From the NCBI RefSeq assembly GCF_037645805.1, contig NZ_JBBEXE010000001.1, forward strand, positions 186,001-250,000: DNA of 64,000 nt, read 5' to 3'. Both the position numbers and the translations under genes were made by a program. Origin of the DNA: Leptobacterium_A meishanense (GTDB lineage: Bacteria; Bacteroidota; Bacteroidia; Flavobacteriales; Flavobacteriaceae). The notes beneath the pieces were generated by a model. That model had not been told where the DNA came from. It was given only the letters and a program-made list of their open reading frames with translations, and ran no database searches. Below are positions 34,212 through 42,833 of this stretch, in pieces. Positions within the stretch are counted from its first letter, which is position 1. Each line of letters starts with the position of its first letter.

Positions 34212-34793
34212 CTAGTTCGTTAAAACTATATTTTTCTTATTTATAATCTTCCGTAAATTGATGATAGCATAACGCATCCTACCCAATGCAGTATTAATGC
34301 TTACACCTGTAGTCTCTGCTATTTCCTTGAAGCTCATGTCTTTATACATACGCATAACCAGTACTTCTTTTTGATCTTCTGGAAGCTCTTCGATTAATCG
34401 GCGAAGGTCACTTTCAACTTGGTCTTTAATAATTTGTTTTTCTGCATTCAAAGAAGAGTCACTAATAAAAGAAAAAATATTAAAATCATCATTCCCCTCA
34501 AACTTTGGCATCCGGTTATTTTTCCTGAAATAATCAATTGTCAAATTATGTGCTATCCGCATCACCCAAGGTAAAAACTTACCTTCTTCATTATAGGCTC
34601 CGCGTTTTAGGGTTTTGATAACCTTTATAAATGTGTCTTGAAAGATGTCTTCAGTAACGTCCCTATCAAAAACTTTCGAGAATACAAAACTATATATCTT
34701 TTGAGAATGGCGATTGATAAGTATTTCTAATGCAGTTTCGTCGCCCTTTAAGTACTTTTCTATTAAAGTAGAATCTTTGGGTAATTGCTCCAT
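34212..34793 (-). CDS. ECF-type RNA polymerase sigma factor
   Basis: A 193-residue sigma-70 family factor. Region 2 is at about residues 18-85 (ALEILINRHSQKIYSFVFSKV, DVTEDIFQDTFIKVIKTL, PWVMRIAHNLTIDYFRKN), and region 4 is at about 130-182 (LPEDQKEVLVMRMYKDMSFKEIAETTGVSINTALGRMRYAI). No regions 1.1 or 3 are present. No anti-sigma gene with a typical FecR or zinc-binding architecture is adjacent, but a 48-residue protein gene follows. A strong promoter lies about 120 bases upstream and the leader can form a hairpin that includes the start codon, so regulation is likely at the RNA level. Confidence 0.92.
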   Translation of the reverse strand: MEQLPKDSTLIEKYLKGDETALEILINRHSQKIYSFVFSKVFDRDVTEDIFQDTFIKVIKTLKRGAYNEEGKFLPWVMRIAHNLTIDYFRKNNRMPKFEGNDDFNIFSFISDSSLNAEKQIIKDQVESDLRRLIEELPEDQKEVLVMRMYKDMSFKEIAETTGVSINTALGRMRYAIINLRKIINKKNIVLTN

Positions 34794-34876
34794 AAAATTA
34801 CTTTTTAGGTTAATTCACATAGTCACATAGATGATGTGAGCTACTATCGATTTGGTTGACTAAAAAGTAATTTTAT
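34792..34876 (-). promoter_or_regulatory. Leader hairpin sequestering the sigma factor start codon
   Basis: A 17-bp perfect inverted repeat: positions 34792-34808 are the reverse complement of 34860-34876. On the minus-strand mRNA the downstream arm covers the A and U of the AUG (34793, 34792) and the A-rich segment before it, where ribosomes would bind. The 51-base loop contains an inner hairpin TCACAT/ATGTGA (34823-34828 with 34834-34839) and a tandem repeat of TCACATAG (34815-34830). The arms are AU-rich, so the structure could open on change of temperature or with a bound factor. A role as a protein-binding DNA palindrome is an alternative. Confidence 0.65.
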
Positions 34877-34912
34877 ATATAAGCAAGTGTTTTTTTAGGT
34901 TGTTATTTGAAT

Positions 34913-34945
34913 CAAATATACTATTATTCACTAATAAAAAACAAA
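34913..34945 (-). promoter_or_regulatory. Promoter of the sigma factor gene
   Basis: On the minus strand TTTG (34942-34945), a 21-base spacer and TATATTTG (34913-34920): both boxes match the Bacteroidota consensus. Transcription would begin near 34906 and give a leader of about 113 nt before the ATG at 34793. Confidence 0.7.
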
Positions 34946-35009
34946 TTTTCTGTTTCTTTTTTTATTAAAATTCTTTTTATCCTTCTTTTTAAAGGCGCTG
35001 CAAGATTAG

Positions 35010-35017
35010 TATCTTTG
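35010..35017 (+). promoter_or_regulatory. -7 promoter element of uvrA
   Basis: TATCTTTG, a full match to TAnnTTTG, 17 bases before the uvrA ATG, implying a leader of about 10 nt. The -33 region has no TTG. Confidence 0.5.
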
Positions 35018-35034
35018 CGGTTATTTTATAGCAA

Positions 35035-37815
35035 ATGATAGATGTTTCAACGTTAGACTCAAAAGATTTTATCCTTATTAAGGGTGCTAAATTGCATAAT
35101 CTCAAAAACGTTGATGTAGCTATACCTCGTAACAAATTGATTGTAATAACAGGGCTTTCAGGCTCCGGGAAGTCCAGTTTAGCATTTGACACACTCTATG
35201 CAGAAGGACAAAGAAGGTATGTAGAAAGTTTATCATCTTACGCCCGGCAATTTCTCGGCAGGCTTGATAAACCTAAGGTTGATTACATAAAGGGCATTTC
35301 CCCGGCTATTGCCATTGAACAAAAGGTGATTTCGACCAACCCTCGCTCTACAGTTGGTACAAGCACTGAAATCTATGACTATATCAAACTCCTTTATGCA
35401 AGGATTGGGAAAACTTTTTCACCTGTTTCCGGCCAAGAAGTCAAAAAACATACAGTTTCTGATGTTATTGACCATGTAAAATCATTTCCGGAAAACACTA
35501 AACTGTTACTACTTTCCGCTGTTCACATCCCTGAGGGCAGAGAAGTTTTAAAATTTTTAAAAATACTCACTCAACAAGGTTTTGCACGTATAAAATATCA
35601 AGGCCAGATAGTAAGGATCGATGAAATTAATAAAGAAATAACTCGGGACTTTGAATTGGTTGTTGATCGTATCGTTGTTAGAAAAGACGAGGATTTTTTT
35701 AATCGTCTTGCAGATGCTGTAAACACTGCTTTTTTTGAGGGAAAAGGAGGTTGTATTATTGAAGAAGTAGTTTCAGGTAAAAGGATGGTATTTAGTAATC
35801 TATTTGAATTAGACGGTATGCAATTTCCGGAGCCCAATGCTCATTTGTTCAGTTTTAATAATCCTTATGGTGCATGCCCTAAATGTGAAGGCTATGGAGA
35901 TGTTATTGGAATTGATGAAAGCCTTGTAATTCCAAATACCGGATTATCTGTATATGAAAATGCTATTTTTCCATGGCGAGGTGAAAGTATGAGCTGGTAT
36001 CGGGACCAACTGGTAAACAATGCCTATAAATTTGATTTCCCCATACATAAGCCTTGGTTTGAGCTTACCGATGAGCAAAAACAATTGGTGTGGAACGGGA
36101 ATACATATTTTGAAGGTTTAGATGATTTTTTTTCGCAACTGGAAGATAAAAGCTATAAAATTCAAAATCGGGTAATGCTATCCCGCTATCGTGGAAAAAC
36201 AAAATGTGCCGTTTGCAAAGGAAAAAGATTACGTCCGGAAGCAAATTATGTAACAGTTGGTGGCAAAACTATTTCAGACCTAGTTGAAGTACCTATTGAT
36301 AAGCTGATGCCTTTCTTTGAAGAACTTAAGGTATCCCCTCATGAGGAGAAAATTGCTTCACGGCTTCTCAAAGAAATTAAAAGCAGGCTCTCCTTTTTAG
36401 CAAATGTAGGACTTGAATACTTAACGTTGAACAGAAAATCCAATACATTATCCGGTGGCGAATCACAGCGTATCAATTTGGCAACCTCATTAGGGAGCAG
36501 CTTGGTAGGGTCTATGTATATTCTTGATGAACCAAGTATAGGGCTGCATCCCAAAGATACGGAAAGGTTAATAAGCGTCTTGAAATCGCTTCGAGATCTA
36601 GGAAACACTGTTATTGTTGTAGAACATGATGAAGATATCATGAAAGCTGCAGATACCATTATTGATATTGGTCCCGAAGCAGGTTCACATGGAGGAGAAA
36701 TTGTAGCAACAGGCACTTATGATGATATTCTTGAAAAGGATACACTGACTTCTAACTACCTGAATAAGCGCATGGAAATCAAAGTTCCCGAAAAAAGAAG
36801 GGTTTCCAAAAGTGTTATAATGCTTAAAGGTGTTCGGGAACATAATTTAAAAAATATTAATGCTAGCTTTCCTCTAAATTCCTTAACAGTGGTTACCGGA
36901 GTGTCCGGTAGCGGAAAGAGTACATTGGTTAAGCAAGTTCTTTATCCTGCAATTCTGAAAGAAATTGGGGAATACGGAGAAAAACCAGGACAATTTTCAA
37001 CAATTGAGGGGGCATTCAATGCTATTACATCAATAGAGTTTGTAGATCAAAACCCAATAGGGCGCTCGTCCAGATCTAATCCTGTCACCTATATAAAGGC
37101 ATATGATGATATTCGTAGTTTATTTGCTAACCAAAAATTATCGAACCTCCGAAATTATAAAGCCAAACATTTTTCTTTTAATGTAGATGGCGGGCGTTGT
37201 GAATCATGCAAAGGAGAGGGCGAAGTAACTATCGAAATGCAATTTATGGCTGATGTACACCTAGAGTGTGAAACCTGTAAAGGGAAACGTTTTAAAAAAG
37301 AAGTGCTCGAGGTTGTTTTTTATGAAAAAAATATTGATGAAATCCTCAATATGACTGTTGATGAAGCTATTGAGTTCTTCTCACTGCATAAACAAGATAA
37401 AATTGTAAATAAAATTAAACCTTTACAAGATGTAGGACTTGGATATGTGACCTTGGGACAGTCTTCTTCTACCCTTTCAGGAGGGGAAGCCCAACGCATA
37501 AAATTAGCCTCTTTTCTTATTAAAGGAAGTACAAAAGAAAAAGCATTATTTATTTTTGATGAGCCTACCACAGGGTTACACTTTCACGATATACAAAAAC
37601 TATTAAAATCATTTGATGCTTTAATCGACAAAGGACATTCAATTATTGTCGTTGAGCACAACATAGATCTCATAAAATGTGCAGACTATATTATAGATTT
37701 AGGCCCTGAAGGAGGTGATCGAGGTGGAAATATAGTTGCCCAAGGAACTCCTGAAGAGATTGTTAATAATAAAGAGTCCTATACTGGGAAATACCTTTCC
37801 AAAAAGCTTTCTTAA
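35035..37815 (+). CDS. uvrA: Excinuclease ABC subunit A
   Basis: The damage-recognition ATPase of nucleotide excision repair; a cytosolic dimer working with UvrB. A 926-residue protein with two ABC ATPase halves. The N-terminal Walker A is GLSGSGKSS (40-48), the first zinc finger CPKCEGYGD and CAVCKGKRLRPE are in the first half, and NTLSGGESQRINLA is the signature. The second half has GVSGSGKSTL (about 622), CESCKGEGE and CETCKGKRF, and TLSGGEAQRIKLA. All elements are present. It starts after a TATCTTTG element and ends with TTAA, sharing its stop with the convergent DUF3667 gene. Confidence 0.97.
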   Translation: MIDVSTLDSKDFILIKGAKLHNLKNVDVAIPRNKLIVITGLSGSGKSSLAFDTLYAEGQRRYVESLSSYARQFLGRLDKPKVDYIKGISPAIAIEQKVISTNPRSTVGTSTEIYDYIKLLYARIGKTFSPVSGQEVKKHTVSDVIDHVKSFPENTKLLLLSAVHIPEGREVLKFLKILTQQGFARIKYQGQIVRIDEINKEITRDFELVVDRIVVRKDEDFFNRLADAVNTAFFEGKGGCIIEEVVSGKRMVFSNLFELDGMQFPEPNAHLFSFNNPYGACPKCEGYGDVIGIDESLVIPNTGLSVYENAIFPWRGESMSWYRDQLVNNAYKFDFPIHKPWFELTDEQKQLVWNGNTYFEGLDDFFSQLEDKSYKIQNRVMLSRYRGKTKCAVCKGKRLRPEANYVTVGGKTISDLVEVPIDKLMPFFEELKVSPHEEKIASRLLKEIKSRLSFLANVGLEYLTLNRKSNTLSGGESQRINLATSLGSSLVGSMYILDEPSIGLHPKDTERLISVLKSLRDLGNTVIVVEHDEDIMKAADTIIDIGPEAGSHGGEIVATGTYDDILEKDTLTSNYLNKRMEIKVPEKRRVSKSVIMLKGVREHNLKNINASFPLNSLTVVTGVSGSGKSTLVKQVLYPAILKEIGEYGEKPGQFSTIEGAFNAITSIEFVDQNPIGRSSRSNPVTYIKAYDDIRSLFANQKLSNLRNYKAKHFSFNVDGGRCESCKGEGEVTIEMQFMADVHLECETCKGKRFKKEVLEVVFYEKNIDEILNMTVDEAIEFFSLHKQDKIVNKIKPLQDVGLGYVTLGQSSSTLSGGEAQRIKLASFLIKGSTKEKALFIFDEPTTGLHFHDIQKLLKSFDALIDKGHSIIVVEHNIDLIKCADYIIDLGPEGGDRGGNIVAQGTPEEIVNNKESYTGKYLSKKLS

Positions 37816-38870
37816 TATAAAGAAAAGGCAATCAGCAGCATAATTATAAAAGAAAAGGGCAGTATGAACATAAAGTAGGTGAATGATAACAAACCTAACT
37901 TAATGAACGTAATAAAATATCCCTGTTCATAAAAATGTTTCATTGCTAAAAACAGATAGAACACTGTAGAAAAAACTATCAGATAATCTACCCAATCAGG
38001 AATATTTACTATAAAATTGGCCAGTAAAATGATGCTGAACACTATAAATAAAAACGTAAAAAAGTAAAAGCTGAATACAATATGATGAGCGAAATGACCT
38101 CTACGTAAATAAAAAATCTTGAGTAACAGCGCAAAAATAGGCAGCAAAAAAAACATGGAGATTGGAATAGTATCATAAAATGTTTTTAAAATACCTCCTC
38201 CTTTTTGTTCATATAGTTTTAACCCCTGACCGGCCAAAAACTTCCCTATTCCCTTACTCTCTTTAGGCAAGCCAAGAGCTGCCAGTTTTTCTTCCTTAGA
38301 AGCCCCGGCAGCAATTAATGAATCTAACTTTGCCATATTAAAGCTCGTCTTTATTCCTTGGTTAGGGCTTTCTAATATAGAATCCAGCTTTTTTAAATCA
38401 TCTTCTTTGATGTTTACATCCAATTCTTTTAATTTCTCTTTTTGATTTTTAACAATCTCTTGAGCCCTTAAAAGATTAACAGAATCCTTTTTAGATATAG
38501 AATCTATTGTTTGTTTTGGCACAAAGGCCTTTTCTATAACCTTGTCAAATTCTTGTTGCTGTCTGGATATTACAATGGAAAACAGAAAAAAGAATACTAC
38601 TGAAACAAATAAATAGTATTGTGCAGGATGTAGGTAACGCAACCGTTTTCCTTCTACAAACTTTTTGGCCAAGTATCCAGGACGAAACAACAATGGAAAA
38701 AAACTCCTAAAAAAACGCGCGTCTACAGAAAAATAATTACTAATGGTATTACTGAACAATACTCCTATGGTAAGCTCGTCATCTGATTTCTGCCCACAAT
38801 ATGGGCAATACGAGAACGTGCTATTAAAAGAAGCCTCACAATTTCTGCAAAAAGTCTGTTTTTCTTTCAA
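37812..38870 (-). CDS. DUF3667 domain membrane protein with N-terminal zinc ribbon
   Basis: A 352-residue protein. A zinc ribbon is at the N-terminus (Cys8, Cys11, Cys22, Cys25 in FCRNC...SYCPYCGQK). The family segment RPGYLAKKFVEGKRLRYLHPAQYYLF (about 63-88) and a membrane helix follow, then a charged coiled-coil region (about 115-200) and four more hydrophobic segments near the C-terminus. It is probably a membrane protein with a cytosolic zinc ribbon. The start appears to be TTG at 38870: an in-frame TAA lies only seven codons upstream and no ATG precedes the zinc ribbon. The stop codon TAA overlaps that of uvrA within TTAA. Confidence 0.85.
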   Translation of the reverse strand: MKEKQTFCRNCEASFNSTFSYCPYCGQKSDDELTIGVLFSNTISNYFSVDARFFRSFFPLLFRPGYLAKKFVEGKRLRYLHPAQYYLFVSVVFFFLFSIVISRQQQEFDKVIEKAFVPKQTIDSISKKDSVNLLRAQEIVKNQKEKLKELDVNIKEDDLKKLDSILESPNQGIKTSFNMAKLDSLIAAGASKEEKLAALGLPKESKGIGKFLAGQGLKLYEQKGGGILKTFYDTIPISMFFLLPIFALLLKIFYLRRGHFAHHIVFSFYFFTFLFIVFSIILLANFIVNIPDWVDYLIVFSTVFYLFLAMKHFYEQGYFITFIKLGLLSFTYFMFILPFSFIIMLLIAFSLY

Positions 38871-39029
38871 GGTTTTTAAGGTGGTTGGTTATTGGAATAA
38901 AAATAAGTATTCTAATTACTATAAGCAATTCTTTTATATTTTTTAAAATTTATATCCTCCATCCCTGTAATGATCAATAAGCTATTACGGCTAAGCTTAA
39001 TAATAGAAAATAACATTAAAAACTATTTT

Positions 39030-39674
39030 ATGAGTCTAAAAGAAAAATTAGAAGCACAGCAAACCAATTTTAGAAAAGGTGCTGATGCAAAGATTTTGAA
39101 CATTTTTGATAAAACTACCAATAATTTGACCAAACAACACATTTCTAACCAGGCCTTAAAAAAAGGAGATATTGCACCACATTTTTCATTACCAAATGCT
39201 ACTGGAGAGACAATAAGCTCTACCTCATTACTAAAAGATAATGACGCGTTGGTTATTTCTTTTTATAGAGGGACGTGGTGCCCTTATTGCAATCTTGAAG
39301 TGAACGCACTAAAAGAAATACTTCCACAAATTCATGAATATGGTGCTGAGCTTATTACCATTTCACCACAGACGCCTGACAATTCCTTAAGCATGAAAGA
39401 AAAAAATGCACTTTCTTTTGAGGTTTTGAGTGATGAAAATAATAATGTAGCAAAAAAATTTGGACTTGTATTTAAACTCCCTAAAGAGCTTTATGAACTG
39501 TATATCCAATTTGGGGTAGATTTAAAAGACTATAATGGGAATGACACATATGAGTTACCTATGCCGGCTACTTACATAGTGAACAAAAAAGGGGAAATTA
39601 TATACAGTTTTATTTCCGAGGATTATACAAAAAGAGCAGAGCCTTCTGATATTTTAGACTGCTTAAAAAATTAA
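39030..39674 (+). CDS. Peroxiredoxin-like AhpC/TSA family protein
   Basis: A 214-residue thioredoxin-fold protein. The motif FYRGTWCPYCNLEVNAL (about residues 77-93) has a CPYC pair where typical peroxiredoxins have one peroxidatic Cys, so it is best called peroxiredoxin-like. Other blocks are GDIAPHFSLPNATGETIS at about 47-64, VLSDENNNVAKKFGLVF and PMPATYIVNKKGEI. Cytosolic: no signal peptide. I choose the ATG at 39030, giving MSLKEKLEAQQ; a further ATG 60 bases upstream would add a poorly conserved leader. Probable role in thiol redox or peroxide defence. Confidence 0.88.
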   Translation: MSLKEKLEAQQTNFRKGADAKILNIFDKTTNNLTKQHISNQALKKGDIAPHFSLPNATGETISSTSLLKDNDALVISFYRGTWCPYCNLEVNALKEILPQIHEYGAELITISPQTPDNSLSMKEKNALSFEVLSDENNNVAKKFGLVFKLPKELYELYIQFGVDLKDYNGNDTYELPMPATYIVNKKGEIIYSFISEDYTKRAEPSDILDCLKN

Positions 39675-39785
39675 TTGTTTGATTTTCAGTACAATATGTA
39701 TAGTTTCGAATTTTTGGCATGCTGTTTGGTATTATAATGATGAGATCGATCGAGAATCATTGTTTAACATTAAATCCATAACGTC

Positions 39786-40952
39786 ATGAAAAAGATTATA
39801 CTCATCATAGCAGCAGTATTCATCGGGTTGTACACAACTATAGCACTTGGTAATACAAAAGAAGTTTTTAGTACTTATTATTATGGATATGGAAACTCGT
39901 TCATCTTTACAGAAAGAGGTATTACATTTTCTGTATATCCGGATGGGCAATTTGATTTTTACATTAACAATGGTTCCTATGTAAATGCAAATGTAGGTTT
40001 TGGCAATGTAAACATCAGTTTCAATTCAGGTTATAATTATGATGCCTATGTACAGTATGACGACTATGGCGCTGTCATACAAATAGAGAACGTCCCCATT
40101 TATTATGATTATTATGGAAGAGTATCACGCATAGGTTCTGTAAATATTCATTACAATTCAGGAAGAGTTGTTCAAATCGGAGGGATGTATGTTCACTATA
40201 ATCCCTACGGATATTACAGCCACTATACTGGGTTTATAAACACATATAACAGGTATTACACCTATCATAATTACCATAACTATTTTAGAATACCTTATGC
40301 AATGCACTGTATTGTAAACTATAGGCCATATAGAATGTATTACAATCCTGTAAGATATACTTATTACAGACCCTATAGCAATAATCATAGAGTACGGTAT
40401 GCTAATGTAGGTACTAAATACCGGTATAGTAACAATAGAAGAAGTGTCTATAGAGATGATAACCGTGTTAGAGAACGAAATAACAATACGGCATATAAAA
40501 GAAGTTATAAAAGAGACTCAAACAGAGCGAGTAATAATATAAACAGAAATGCAAGCAGAAGCAATAAGAGAACCTATGAAAGAACAGGTGCCGTAAGGAG
40601 AAATAGTGCTACTACTGCTAAGAGAAGTTATAGCGAGCCTAGGACAAGTACTTATAAAAGAAGCGCAACACGAAAAAGTACTCCAAGCTATAAATCAAAA
40701 AATATGAGAACTCGTAGTATTACAAGTACCCCGGCTAAAAAAACATCCTCATATACACGTAGTAACAACAGTGTAAAAAGGCAAGCCGTTAAAACAAAAA
40801 GCAATACCTATACAAAACGGAATTCAAGTAAATCTGCTTTAAAAAACAATATTATAAGTTCAAAGAGGAATAACTACAGTAAAGCCCGCAAAACTTCAAA
40901 CACGACTTCCTCAAGAACTGGCAAAAGCTTAAGAACCAGAAGCCGAAATTAA
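39786..40952 (+). CDS. Exported Tyr-rich protein with highly basic Arg/Ser/Thr tail, unknown
   Basis: A 388-residue protein in three parts. A signal peptide (residues 1-22) is followed by a Tyr/Asn/Gly-rich domain of about 22-215 with repeated beta-like strands (FYINNGSYVNANVGFGNVNISFN, VNIHYNSGRVVQIGGMYVHYNPYGYY). From about 215 on the protein is very rich in Arg, Lys, Ser and Asn (RRSVYRDDNRVRERNNN, TSSYTRSNNSVKRQAVK). Net charge of the tail is strongly positive. No known domain; it could bind acidic polysaccharide, DNA or envelope components outside the cytoplasm. A hairpin terminator follows 19 bases past the stop. Confidence 0.72.
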   Translation: MKKIILIIAAVFIGLYTTIALGNTKEVFSTYYYGYGNSFIFTERGITFSVYPDGQFDFYINNGSYVNANVGFGNVNISFNSGYNYDAYVQYDDYGAVIQIENVPIYYDYYGRVSRIGSVNIHYNSGRVVQIGGMYVHYNPYGYYSHYTGFINTYNRYYTYHNYHNYFRIPYAMHCIVNYRPYRMYYNPVRYTYYRPYSNNHRVRYANVGTKYRYSNNRRSVYRDDNRVRERNNNTAYKRSYKRDSNRASNNINRNASRSNKRTYERTGAVRRNSATTAKRSYSEPRTSTYKRSATRKSTPSYKSKNMRTRSITSTPAKKTSSYTRSNNSVKRQAVKTKSNTYTKRNSSKSALKNNIISSKRNNYSKARKTSNTTSSRTGKSLRTRSRN

Positions 40953-40970
40953 AACATGCCGGTTAGCATG

Positions 40971-41007
40971 AAAAGACAGGAACACATATTAGTATCCTGT
41001 CTTTTTT
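40971..41007 (+). terminator. Rho-independent terminator after the basic exported protein
   Basis: An 11-bp perfect stem (40971-40981 with 40995-41005), 13-base loop and T-run at 41002-41007. It is preceded by a 5-bp hairpin (40955-40959 with 40966-40970). Confidence 0.75.
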
Positions 41008-41070
41008 ATTTTACAAGAAGCCATAATACATTGCCTTATAATTCCTATATTCGTTTATTATATAAATATT

Positions 41071-41949
41071 ATGGATTATACGAAAAAGATGCTCCAGGAA
41101 GGAGCTTTAAAGGATAAAACTATTGTAGTTACCGGAGGCGGTAGTGGTTTAGGAAAAGCGATGACCAAGTATTTTTTAGAACTAGGTGCCCAAGTAGCCA
41201 TTACTTCCCGAAACATAGAAAAACTACAAAATACGGCTCAGGAATTAGAAACAGCAACCGGAGGAAAGTGCTTGCCATTACAATGCGATGTGCGCCATTA
41301 TGATCAAGTAGAAGGTATGTTAAAAGCCACTTTAGATGCTTTTGGGAGTGTAGATGTATTATTAAATAATGCTGCCGGAAATTTTATCTCACCTACGGAG
41401 CGTTTATCAGCAAATGCTTTTGATACCATTATTGATATTGTATTAAAAGGGACTAAAAATTGCACATTGGCATTTGGGAAACACTGGATAGCTGCTAAGA
41501 AAAATAATGCAACCATTCTTAATATTGTAACTACCTATGCATGGACAGGTTCTGCATATGTGGTTCCTTCTGCAACAGCTAAAGCAGGTGTCTTGGCAAT
41601 GACAAGGAGCTTGGCTGTAGAATGGGCTAAATATGGTATCCGTAGCAATGCCATTGCCCCCGGCCCTTTTCCCACCAAAGGTGCATGGGACCGTTTACTC
41701 CCTGGGGATTTAAAAGAAAAATTTGACCTGGCCAAAAAAGTTCCACTCAAGAGAGTTGGTGATCATCAGGAACTGGCAAACCTTGCCGCATATCTTGTTT
41801 CTGATTTCTCAGCATACGTGAACGGAGAAGTTATTACTATAGATGGTGGAGAATGGCTCAAGGGTGCAGGGCAATTCAATATATTAGAGGCTATTCCTGA
41901 AGAAATGTGGGATATGCTCGAGGCCATGATACGAGCGAAAAAAAAGTAA
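41071..41949 (+). CDS. Short-chain dehydrogenase, 2,4-dienoyl-CoA reductase-like
   Basis: A 292-residue NADPH-dependent SDR. The Rossmann motif is TGGGSGLGKAM (21-31), and NNAAGNFISPTERLS follows near 98-112. The catalytic region reads IVTTYAWTGSAYVVPSATAKAGVLAMTRSLAVEWAKYGIRSN: the lysine is kept in ATAKAG, but the usual YxxxK tyrosine is not at its place, as in 2,4-dienoyl-CoA reductases that use other residues. The family likeness of the N-terminal KDKTIVVTGGG and C-terminal VNGEVITIDGGEWLKGAG agrees. It probably acts in beta-oxidation of unsaturated fatty acids. A TATATTCG one-mismatch -7 lies 17 bases upstream of the ATG. Confidence 0.9.
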   Translation: MDYTKKMLQEGALKDKTIVVTGGGSGLGKAMTKYFLELGAQVAITSRNIEKLQNTAQELETATGGKCLPLQCDVRHYDQVEGMLKATLDAFGSVDVLLNNAAGNFISPTERLSANAFDTIIDIVLKGTKNCTLAFGKHWIAAKKNNATILNIVTTYAWTGSAYVVPSATAKAGVLAMTRSLAVEWAKYGIRSNAIAPGPFPTKGAWDRLLPGDLKEKFDLAKKVPLKRVGDHQELANLAAYLVSDFSAYVNGEVITIDGGEWLKGAGQFNILEAIPEEMWDMLEAMIRAKKK

Positions 41950-42047
41950 GGAGTGCACAATATTTTGATTAACCTTGTGTTAACAAAATACATTTTCAAA
42001 ACCCGTAAATAATCGTATTTTTACCTTTCTAAATCTTATAACAACTT

Positions 42048-42833
42048 ATGGGCAAAATAATTGCTATAGCGAACCAAAAGGGGGGTGTAGGAAAAACAAC
42101 AACCTCTGTTAACCTAGCAGCTTCTTTAGGGGTATTAGAAAAAAAAGTCCTTTTGATTGATGCTGATCCACAGGCAAATGCCACATCCGGGTTGGGTATC
42201 GAGGTTGATAATGTTGAAAAAGGCAGCTATCAATTATTGGAGCATACCATTTCGGTTGAAGATGCTATTGTAAAAACAGTATCTCCAAATGTTGATATTA
42301 TTCCGGCTCATATTGACCTTGTCGCTATTGAAATTGAGCTGGTTGACAAAGATGATAGAGAGTACATGCTCAAAAAAGCCGTTCAGGATATTAAAGAAGC
42401 ATATGATTATATACTGATAGATTGCGCACCTTCTTTGGGATTGTTGACGCTTAATGCACTTACTGCAGCTGATTCTGTAATTATTCCCATACAATGTGAA
42501 TATTTTGCATTAGAAGGGCTTGGAAAACTTTTGAATACTATAAAAAGTGTACAAAAAATACATAACCCCGATCTCGATATCGAAGGGTTATTACTTACTA
42601 TGTACGACTCACGTTTACGCCTTTCAAACCAGGTGGTAGAAGAAGTAAAGAAACATTTTAATGAAATGGTGTTTGACACGATTATTCAACGAAACGTACG
42701 GCTTAGTGAAGCCCCCAGTTATGGAGAGACCATCATTGATTATGATGCTACCAGTAAAGGAGCTTCTAACTATCTAAACCTAGCCAATGAGCTCATAAAA
42801 AAGAACAAAGAAAAAAATACGGAAGAAGTATAA
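42048..42833 (+). CDS. parA: Chromosome partition ATPase ParA/Soj
   Basis: A 261-residue Walker-type ATPase that moves ParB-parS complexes and helps chromosome segregation. The deviant Walker A is KGGVGKTTTS (residues 11-20), with the ADPQANATSGLG region near 40-52 and DYILIDCAPSLGLLTLNAL near 119-137. All features of the Soj-type family, and no N-terminal helix-turn-helix, are present. It starts the conserved run parA-parB-DUF5683-dapB-lepB-WbqC-DUF6122. parB begins at the base after its stop. Confidence 0.95.
   Translation: MGKIIAIANQKGGVGKTTTSVNLAASLGVLEKKVLLIDADPQANATSGLGIEVDNVEKGSYQLLEHTISVEDAIVKTVSPNVDIIPAHIDLVAIEIELVDKDDREYMLKKAVQDIKEAYDYILIDCAPSLGLLTLNALTAADSVIIPIQCEYFALEGLGKLLNTIKSVQKIHNPDLDIEGLLLTMYDSRLRLSNQVVEEVKKHFNEMVFDTIIQRNVRLSEAPSYGETIIDYDATSKGASNYLNLANELIKKNKEKNTEEV

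Noticed and set aside
41950..42060. A parS site next to parAB.
   Set aside because: No TGTTTCACGTGAAACA-like palindrome was seen around parA or parB; GTTAAC-type sequences near 41980 do not match.
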